A stretch of 64,000 nt of DNA from Dongia_A sp035695765 (GTDB lineage: Bacteria > Pseudomonadota > Alphaproteobacteria > Dongiales > Dongiaceae). The notes under the pieces are model-generated. The model saw nothing but the letters and a program-made list of their open reading frames with translations, ran no database searches and was not told the DNA's origin. Within the stretch, counting starts at the first letter, position 1. Each line of letters begins with the position of its first letter. The stretch covers positions 1 through 64,000 of the forward strand of contig DASRRI010000038.1 in NCBI GenBank assembly GCA_035695765.1, written 5' to 3'. The position numbers and the translations under genes were made by a program. Below, piece after piece: positions 59,162 to 64,000 of this stretch.

Positions 59162-60205
59162 TCACCCCGCCTCGAACCCCTTCAGCACGTTGACCGCGTT
59201 GATGCCGAGTGCGATCAGCGCGTAGCCGCCTTCCATCACGAACAAGGTCGGCAGGTCGCAGCTCGCGATCTTCTCCCCCATGCGCAGGTAATCCTCGTGC
59301 TGCAGCTTGAAGCGCGAGATGGGGTCGTGCTCGAACGTGTCGAGGCCGAGTGAGACCACCAGGACCTCCGCGCCATGCTCCAGGATGCGCTCCACTGCGG
59401 CGTCCATCGCGGCATGGTATTCCGGCCATTCGGTGCCCCAGGGCATCGGCAAGTTCACGTGATGGCCTTCGCCGACGCCGATGCCGCGCTCGTCCGCGAA
59501 TCCTAGAAAGTACGGGAACTCCTGCTTCGGGTCGGCGTGGATCGAGATGGTGAGCACGTCCGCCCGGTCATAGAAGATCTGCTGTGTCCCGTTGCCGTGA
59601 TGGTAGTCGACGTCGAGGATGGCGACGCGTTTCGCCCCGGCATCGCGGAACGCCTGGGCCGCGATCGCCGCGTTGTTGAGGAAGCAATAGCCGCCATAGA
59701 AGTCGCTGCCGGCATGATGCCCCGGCGGCCGGCAGAGCGAGAACACCGCGCGCTCGCCCGTCGCCACCAGCCGCTGTCCGGTCAAAGCAACCTGCGCCGA
59801 AGCCAGGACAGCGCGCCAGGTGCCGGCGACGATCGGCGTCCCGGCATCGATCGCGTAGTGGCCGAGCTTGCCGTCGATCGAAGCCGGCACGCGCCGCGTG
59901 CGTCCTGCCGGCAGGAGGCCGGGCACCGGCCACACATGAGGCAGCGCGTCGAAATTGCGCCCCGATCGCACCCAGTCGTCCCAGCAGCCGCGCAGGAACT
60001 CCACCAGCCCGCGATCATGGATTCTGAGAATGGGGTCGAGCCCAAAATCCCGCGGCCCTACCACCTCGCCCAGTTTTTCGGATCTCACGCGCTCGAGCAC
60101 GATCTCCGCGCGGCGCGGCATCTCGTGCGGCTTCACCACCTTGCCTTCGAACAGCTCGACATTGCCGTCCTGGTGGCGGTGTTCCTCGCTATAGACCGTG
60201 TGCAT
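59162..60205 (-). CDS. Histone deacetylase / acetylpolyamine amidohydrolase family enzyme
   Basis: This 347-residue Zn-dependent deacetylase fold protein shows FSLCRPPGHHAGSDFYGGYCFLN with the tandem His pair, ILDVDYHHGNGTQQIFY with the Asp and His zinc ligands, TISIHADPKQEFPYF and VVSLGLDTFEHDP with the second Asp. The DPKQEFPYF loop and the size favour acetylpolyamine amidohydrolase or another small-molecule deacetylase over a chromatin role. The ATG at 60205 (MHTVYSEEHRHQDG) matches the family start. It would remove acetyl groups from polyamines or similar amines in the cytoplasm. Confidence 0.9.
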   Translation of the reverse strand: MHTVYSEEHRHQDGNVELFEGKVVKPHEMPRRAEIVLERVRSEKLGEVVGPRDFGLDPILRIHDRGLVEFLRGCWDDWVRSGRNFDALPHVWPVPGLLPAGRTRRVPASIDGKLGHYAIDAGTPIVAGTWRAVLASAQVALTGQRLVATGERAVFSLCRPPGHHAGSDFYGGYCFLNNAAIAAQAFRDAGAKRVAILDVDYHHGNGTQQIFYDRADVLTISIHADPKQEFPYFLGFADERGIGVGEGHHVNLPMPWGTEWPEYHAAMDAAVERILEHGAEVLVVSLGLDTFEHDPISRFKLQHEDYLRMGEKIASCDLPTLFVMEGGYALIALGINAVNVLKGFEAG

Positions 60206-60306
60206 ATGCCGCGCCCCTACGCCGATGAATCTGCGCTCAACTTTGCGCAATCCCGGTGATGGGTCAAACTGCGCAGCGGGCCTGGATATCCGCTTGCGCG
60301 ATGCCG

Positions 60307-60606
60307 CTATTGCGCGCCGGTTCCGCTGTCGGCTGGCGCACCGGGTGCGCTGCTGGCGCCGGTGTCCTGGTTCGGCGCGATGGCAGCGGGCTGGTTGCCG
60401 CCCTGGCCCGCGCCATAGCTGCCGCCGGATTGAGTCTGTCCTGGCGGGTAATCGGTTGTCGGCCTGTGGTCCGGGCCAAAGACTTGCCAAGCGGCAAAGC
60501 CGAGGACCACGACGGCGACAAGGCCAATTGCCCAGCGCAGGCCGCTGGCCTTGTTCGCGCGGATCCGAGGATTGTCGCCGGGATTCGGATCAACTGTGTT
60601 GCTCAT
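60307..60606 (-). CDS. Small single-span membrane protein
   Basis: This 99-residue protein has a short polar N terminus, one membrane span (GLRWAIGLVAVVVLGFAAWQVFG, about 22-44) and a Pro/Gly/Ser/Ala-rich disordered tail, probably on the periplasmic side. The architecture is the same as that of the 66-residue protein at 60803-61003, which suggests an old duplication. A strong hairpin at 60611-60654 lies directly before the start codon and contains the GAGG that would serve as ribosome binding site. No function is known. Confidence 0.65.
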   Translation of the reverse strand: MSNTVDPNPGDNPRIRANKASGLRWAIGLVAVVVLGFAAWQVFGPDHRPTTDYPPGQTQSGGSYGAGQGGNQPAAIAPNQDTGASSAPGAPADSGTGAQ

Positions 60607-60610
60607 GGGA

Positions 60611-60654
60611 AACGCCTCGGTTGACCTGATTGTCTTAGGTCAACCGAGGGCGTT
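60611..60654 (-). promoter_or_regulatory. Leader hairpin covering the ribosome binding site of the 60307-60606 gene
   Basis: On the plus strand AACGCCTCGGTTGACC (60611-60626) pairs with GGTCAACCGAGGGCGTT (60638-60654), 16 pairs with a single bulged base and an 11-nt loop. In the minus-strand mRNA the GAGG eight nt before the ATG falls in the 3' arm. There is no U-tract, so a simple terminator is less likely than translational control. Confidence 0.6.
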
Positions 60655-60712
60655 TGCCGCTGTTGCACCAATGCGGCCGACGCAACGAATCAATGCATAC
60701 GCCAGCCCATTG

Positions 60713-60737
60713 CGGCTCCACGCCTGTCGTGGAGCCG
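60713..60737. terminator. Perfect 10-bp hairpin, terminator-like
   Basis: CGGCTCCACG (60713-60722) pairs exactly with CGTGGAGCCG (60728-60737) around a 5-nt loop. It lies 66 nt downstream of the 66-residue protein's stop and upstream of the next small gene. No U-tract follows on either strand, so it may pause or attenuate transcription rather than end it. Confidence 0.4.
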
Positions 60738-60802
60738 ATTCGTGATGCGATCGCGAGAACTCCGCCGGCGCGGACTGCGCCGGCACCACGCTGACGCGCG
60801 GC

Positions 60803-61003
60803 TTACGGAGTGGTGGTGGTGCCGCCGCCTTGAGGTGCTGGCGCGGGTGCGGGGGCAGGCGCGGGCGCGGGGGTTTCGGTCGTGGTGCCACCGGCTGCCG
60901 GTGTCTCGGTCCCCAACTCCTTCTTGCCGAAGGCGAACCACAGGACCGCGACCACCACGATCACCACGATCACGCCGACCACCCACTTGGTATTGCTGGA
61001 CAT
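60803..61003 (-). CDS. Small single-span membrane protein with Ala-Pro tail
   Basis: This 66-residue protein has one strong membrane span (WVVGVIVVIVVVAVLWFAFG, about 7-26). After it comes KKELGTETPAAGGTTTETPA and an Ala-Pro repeat tail. GGAGGGAAGG lies just before the ATG, a very strong ribosome binding site. It is followed by a similar 99-residue protein, and the two share the W-x-x-G-x-x-x-V plan. It may be an inner-membrane adaptor. No function is known. Confidence 0.65.
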   Translation of the reverse strand: MSSNTKWVVGVIVVIVVVAVLWFAFGKKELGTETPAAGGTTTETPAPAPAPAPAPAPQGGGTTTTP

Positions 61004-61208
61004 TCCTTCCCTCCATGGTTCGGGCGGATTGGTTGCGCCCCTATAACGCTGTCAGCCGAAAATGGTTGCAAAAAAGTCGGAGCGCCTGCATGGCTGGCAT
61101 GCAGGTGGACGGGTGGATGTCGCGCCAAAGCCCGCTTAGGATGCGGAACTTGCCGGCCCGACCGGCCGGTCTCCCATCATCTCGATTCAACCTGCGTAGT
61201 ATTCCTCC

Positions 61209-62174
61209 GTGACCGGCTCGACTCAAGTGACAACTGCCTTCCCGGCCCTGCGCCAGGACCGGCCGATTTTCGGCATCGCCCTCATCAACCTCGCGGTCCT
61301 CGTCTTCACCAGCATGGATGCGGTGATCAAGGGCGTGTCGGAAACCTTCCCGACCGGCGAGATCGTGTTCTTCCGCAACCTGTTCGCGTTCGGTCCGATC
61401 CTTGGCTTCATAATCTGGCAAGGCGGCACCACGCTGCGCACGCGGCACCTTGTGGGGCATCTGCTGCGCGGGCTGTTCGGCGTGTCGGCGATGTATTGCT
61501 ATTTCCTGTCGTACAAGCTGCTGCCGCTGTCCGATGCCATCGCCCTCGGCCTGTCGGGGCCGATCTTCCTCACCATCCTCTCGATTCCGTTCCTGGGCGA
61601 GAGAGTCGGCGTCAGGCGCTGGTCAGCTTGCATCGTCGGATTCATCGGCGTGCTCGTCATGACGCGGCCCGGTGCCGGAGTGTGGCAGGCCGAGGCGCTG
61701 GTGCCGCTGCTCGCCGCGGTGTTCTATGCCCTCGCCATGATCTCGATCCGCAAGCTGACCGCGACCGAGCCCAGCGGCATCATCGTGTTCTATTTCACGT
61801 TGTTCGCGACCGTCGCCGGCCTTGCAACCGCGCCGCTCGGTGCGATCGATCCGGACCTCGCCTGGGTGTGGCCCAGCTCGACCGAATGGCTGATCGTCCT
61901 CGCGATCGGATTGCTGGGCGGCTGCGCGCAGATCCTCATCACCATCGCCTTCCGCTGCGCGCCGGTCTCGGTCGTCGCGCCGTTCGACTACATGGCGCTG
62001 GTCTATGGCTTCATCCTCGCCTATCTCTGCTTCGAGGAGATTCCCGACGCCTACCTCATCGTCGGCGGCGCGACCGTGGTGGCGAGCGGCATTTATATCG
62101 TGCACCGCGAAACCATCACTGCCCGCGAACGCCGCCGCCAGCAGGCGCCCTCGCCCCTGCCGATGGATGCGTAG
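61209..62174 (+). CDS. DMT superfamily permease (EamA domain pair)
   Basis: This 321-residue transporter has ten membrane spans arranged as two EamA repeats: FGIALINLAVLVFTSMDAVIKGVSETFPTGEIVFFRN starts the first, FYALAMISIRKLTATEPSGIIVFYF the second. The conserved SYKLLPLSDAIALGLSGPIFLTILS segment and the FLGERVGVRRW turn are typical of the 10-TMS drug/metabolite exporters. The start is GTG at 61209. The substrate is unknown; the family exports amino acids, nucleobases or riboflavin-like compounds. It is convergent with the dehydrogenase gene. Confidence 0.88.
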   Translation: MTGSTQVTTAFPALRQDRPIFGIALINLAVLVFTSMDAVIKGVSETFPTGEIVFFRNLFAFGPILGFIIWQGGTTLRTRHLVGHLLRGLFGVSAMYCYFLSYKLLPLSDAIALGLSGPIFLTILSIPFLGERVGVRRWSACIVGFIGVLVMTRPGAGVWQAEALVPLLAAVFYALAMISIRKLTATEPSGIIVFYFTLFATVAGLATAPLGAIDPDLAWVWPSSTEWLIVLAIGLLGGCAQILITIAFRCAPVSVVAPFDYMALVYGFILAYLCFEEIPDAYLIVGGATVVASGIYIVHRETITARERRRQQAPSPLPMDA

Positions 62175-62177
62175 GGA

Positions 62178-63086
62178 CTAACCCTTCGCCGCCTTCGCCA
62201 GGTCTATCCCGGCGATCTGCGCATAGAGGCGCGCGACCGAGGAATCATCGTCGCGGCCCATGCCGGCGGCGGCGCTCATCAGGTACATCTGCAGGGCGGC
62301 GGAGGCGATCGGCACCGGGAATCTTGCGCCGCGCGCCATGTCCTGCACGATGCCGAGGTCCTTCACGAAGATCTCGATCGCGCTGCGCGGTGTGTAGTCG
62401 TTGTCGAGCACGTGCTGCATGCGGTTCTCGAAGCACCAGGAATTCCCGGCGGACTTGGTGATCACCTCATAAACCTTGCGCAGATCCAGCCCCTGCTTCG
62501 CCGCGAAGGCCATGGCCTCGCTGGCGACCGCGATATGCACGCCGGCCAGCAGCTGGTTGATCATCTTGAAGGCCGCGCCCGTGCCGGCCTCGTCGCCCAG
62601 CTCATAGATGTTGGCGGCCATGGCCGCGAGCGCGGGGCGCGCCTGCGCGAACGCCGCGCGGCTGCCCGAGGCGAGGATGGTGAGCGCACCCTCCGCCGCC
62701 CGCGTCGCCCCGCCGCTGATCGGCGCGTCGAGATAATGCCGGCCCGTCGCCTCCAGCCGCGCGGCCAGCCTGCGTGCCGCTTCCGGATCCATGGTCGCCG
62801 AGGAGATGAAGACGCCGCCCTTGGCCAGGGTCTCTGCGGCACCGCCGGCGCCAAACAGGATGGATTCGGTCTGGGCCGCGTTCACCACCACCGAGACCAC
62901 AATGTCTACATGCTTCGCGGCCTCGGCCGGAGTTGCGGCACCTGCTCCGCCTTCGGCCACGAAGCGCGCGACCTGGGCCGCGCTGACGTCGCAGCCGGTA
63001 ACGGCAAGGCCGGCGCGCTTCAGCGACAGCGCCATGCCAAATCCCATCGAGCCGAGTCCGATCACGGCAACGCGTTGCTGGGCCAT
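62178..63086 (-). CDS. 3-hydroxyisobutyrate-dehydrogenase-family enzyme, close to L-threonate dehydrogenase
   Basis: This 302-residue NAD(P)-dependent beta-hydroxyacid dehydrogenase has the Rossmann motif VIGLGSMGFGMALSL at 8-22 and the substrate loop LDAPISGGATRAAEG. The catalytic Lys lies in FKMINQLLAGVHIA. AGNSWCFENRMQHVLDNDYTPRSAIEIFVKDLGIV, read as a conserved C-terminal block, is characteristic of the LtnD (L-threonate dehydrogenase) branch. It would oxidise a sugar acid such as L-threonate. No kinase or aldolase of the threonate pathway is adjacent, so the assignment rests on sequence alone. Confidence 0.85.
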   Translation of the reverse strand: MAQQRVAVIGLGSMGFGMALSLKRAGLAVTGCDVSAAQVARFVAEGGAGAATPAEAAKHVDIVVSVVVNAAQTESILFGAGGAAETLAKGGVFISSATMDPEAARRLAARLEATGRHYLDAPISGGATRAAEGALTILASGSRAAFAQARPALAAMAANIYELGDEAGTGAAFKMINQLLAGVHIAVASEAMAFAAKQGLDLRKVYEVITKSAGNSWCFENRMQHVLDNDYTPRSAIEIFVKDLGIVQDMARGARFPVPIASAALQMYLMSAAAGMGRDDDSSVARLYAQIAGIDLAKAAKG

Positions 63087-63221
63087 AGTGCGATCCTCCG
63101 AATGACGGGGCGAACAGCTTCGCCCACCTCAAGCTCCGGCGCAACGCGTGACCTGGGCGCGTGACTTGGGCGCGCAAACGACGTTATGCTTGTTCGATTC
63201 ACGCGACCGGAGTGGCGCGTC

Positions 63222-63788
63222 ATGAGAGCTTCGAGTTTTGAGATGGCGACGCCACCGGTAGTGGCGGATGACCGCTTGCGATCGCTCTATGATTATTGGC
63301 GGGAGCTGGCGCTGGCGGCGGGCGGCTTGCCGTCGCTCCAGTCCTTCGATCCGTTGCACCTGCCGAAGCTGCTGCCCAATCTCTGGATCCTGGAGGTCGC
63401 GCCCGATACGCACCGCTTCCGCATGCGCCTGGCGGGCGAAAGCATCAACGCGATCTATGGCCGCAATATCGGCGGCCACTATTTCAGCAACGTGTTTGCG
63501 GCCTCGGAGGTCGGGATGGTGGTCGCCCGCTACACCTACGCGCTCGGCGAGCCGGCGATCTTTCATGCCGTCGGCGCGGTCTATTCGGCGGCCGGGCGCT
63601 TCTCGCAGGGCGAACGCCTCGCCTTGCCGATGCTGGGGCGCAGCGGCCTCACCGACACCATGCTCGGCGCCACGATCTATGAGGAGCGCATGGTGGAGGC
63701 GAGCGCCGTGCATGTCATGGGCGGCACGCCGACCTTCTATCTCGTGCGCGCCGCCAATCACCGCCCGCCGCAGATCGCCGGCGGCTAG
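63222..63788 (+). CDS. PAS_5-type domain protein
   Basis: This protein of about 188 residues has the PAS_5 layout: DDRLRSLYDYWRELALAAGGLPSLQSFDP, LPNLWILEVAPDTHRFRMRLAGESINAIYG, then YFSNVFAASEVGMVVARY and LPMLGRSGLTDTMLGATIYE. It is a small probable sensor or interaction module without an output domain. I chose the ATG at 63222, with GGAG 9 nt upstream; an in-frame start at 63186 is possible. It is divergent from the dehydrogenase gene. It is the third member of this type in the window. Confidence 0.75.
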   Translation: MRASSFEMATPPVVADDRLRSLYDYWRELALAAGGLPSLQSFDPLHLPKLLPNLWILEVAPDTHRFRMRLAGESINAIYGRNIGGHYFSNVFAASEVGMVVARYTYALGEPAIFHAVGAVYSAAGRFSQGERLALPMLGRSGLTDTMLGATIYEERMVEASAVHVMGGTPTFYLVRAANHRPPQIAGG

Positions 63789-64000
63789 CCGTTCTATCGG
63801 CTCACGTCGGTTTCGGCGGAAGCAACGATATCGCCAATGAACTTTCTAACGAATGCATCCGCGATTGCGTCTCCATCAGCGTGGCGAATTCACCTTCTCG
63901 CCGGCCGAATAGTCCTGCTCCGCGGCGCCGGACCCGTCGCCCCACAAGCCAGCAATCCGTTTATGCCGGCGGCGAGCACCAGAAAGACGCCGAATGGAAT
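63789..64000. other. Window end, no supported gene
   Basis: The last 212 bases contain no frame I can support. On the minus strand two frames are open to the edge, one hydrophobic (FGVFLVLAAGINGLLACG) ending near 63897 and one polar ending at 63877. Either could be the tail of a gene that lies mostly beyond the window. Confidence 0.35.

Noticed and set aside
60830..62461. 543-codon plus-strand frame
   Set aside because: It covers the DMT permease in a wrong frame and antisense of the small membrane gene; the permease frame has all family motifs.
63877..64000. Minus-strand frames open to the window edge as a partial gene
   Set aside because: Two different frames are both open for about 35-40 codons; neither has a motif, so no choice can be supported.
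1..64000. tRNA, rRNA, insertion sequence, phage or CRISPR features
   Set aside because: I looked through the intergenic gaps and saw no tRNA-like cloverleaf, transposase, integrase or direct-repeat array. A covariance-model scan would be needed to exclude small RNAs.

Overview
The window is about 64 kb of GC-rich DNA with short intergenic gaps and many ATGA start/stop overlaps. The housekeeping genes (ftsK-lolA-xthA, and hslVU divergent from hisB-hisH-hisA-hisF-hisE-HIT), together with DUF1127 and PAS_5-type proteins, point to an alphaproteobacterium, probably a soil or freshwater one. I cannot name the genus.

Layout. 1-4.2 kb: the 3' end of ftsK, a tandem pair of PAP2-type membrane phosphatase/transferase genes, and lolA. 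4.2-6.1 kb: a sterol-desaturase-like hydroxylase and a class I amidotransferase of the gamma-Glu-GABA hydrolase type. 6.5-16.6 kb: a surface-polysaccharide island (sulfotransferase with a coiled coil, two large glycosyltransferase fusions, a GT8-like enzyme, a methyltransferase and a 2OG-Fe(II) oxygenase) with visibly lower GC in its centre. 16.7-19.9 kb: xthA and a membrane patatin. 19.9-30.1 kb: amino-acid and small-molecule metabolism (dehydratase/ArsR pair, a frameshifted AhpD-like gene, a thioesterase-FAD oxidase-cyclodeaminase operon, an ammonia-lyase homologue with an altered active site, an isocitrate-lyase-like enzyme), then a PAS_5 gene divergent from a hybrid histidine kinase.

30.2-35.9 kb holds the most novel region: a three-gene operon of paralogues that share a C-terminal domain of about 200 residues I do not recognise. 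One copy carries about 620 residues of Ala/Glu/Lys/Arg coiled coil. 36-43.6 kb is a patchwork of small genes: DUF1127 behind two CRP-like palindromes, a VOC protein, a third PAP2 gene, a macrodomain protein, an orphan antitoxin, an Asp/Thr-repeat secreted protein, and a chimeric remnant that contains a copied hslU tail.

43.7-50.3 kb is hslVU and the histidine operon, with GC-rich palindromic elements between some his genes. 50.3-56.7 kb carries stress/detoxification-type small genes (DUF1772, MarR/DUF1428, VOC, DUF899, MFS exporter, DUF1330, HxlR), a degenerate HisE paralogue and a beheaded O-methyltransferase. 56.9-63.8 kb holds a trypsin-like protease fused to TPRs, an HDAC-family deacetylase, two small single-span membrane proteins (one with a leader hairpin over its likely ribosome binding site), a DMT permease, a threonate-dehydrogenase-like enzyme and a third PAS_5 protein.

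All statements come from reading the sequence. No database search or computation was run, and residue positions are counts made by eye.
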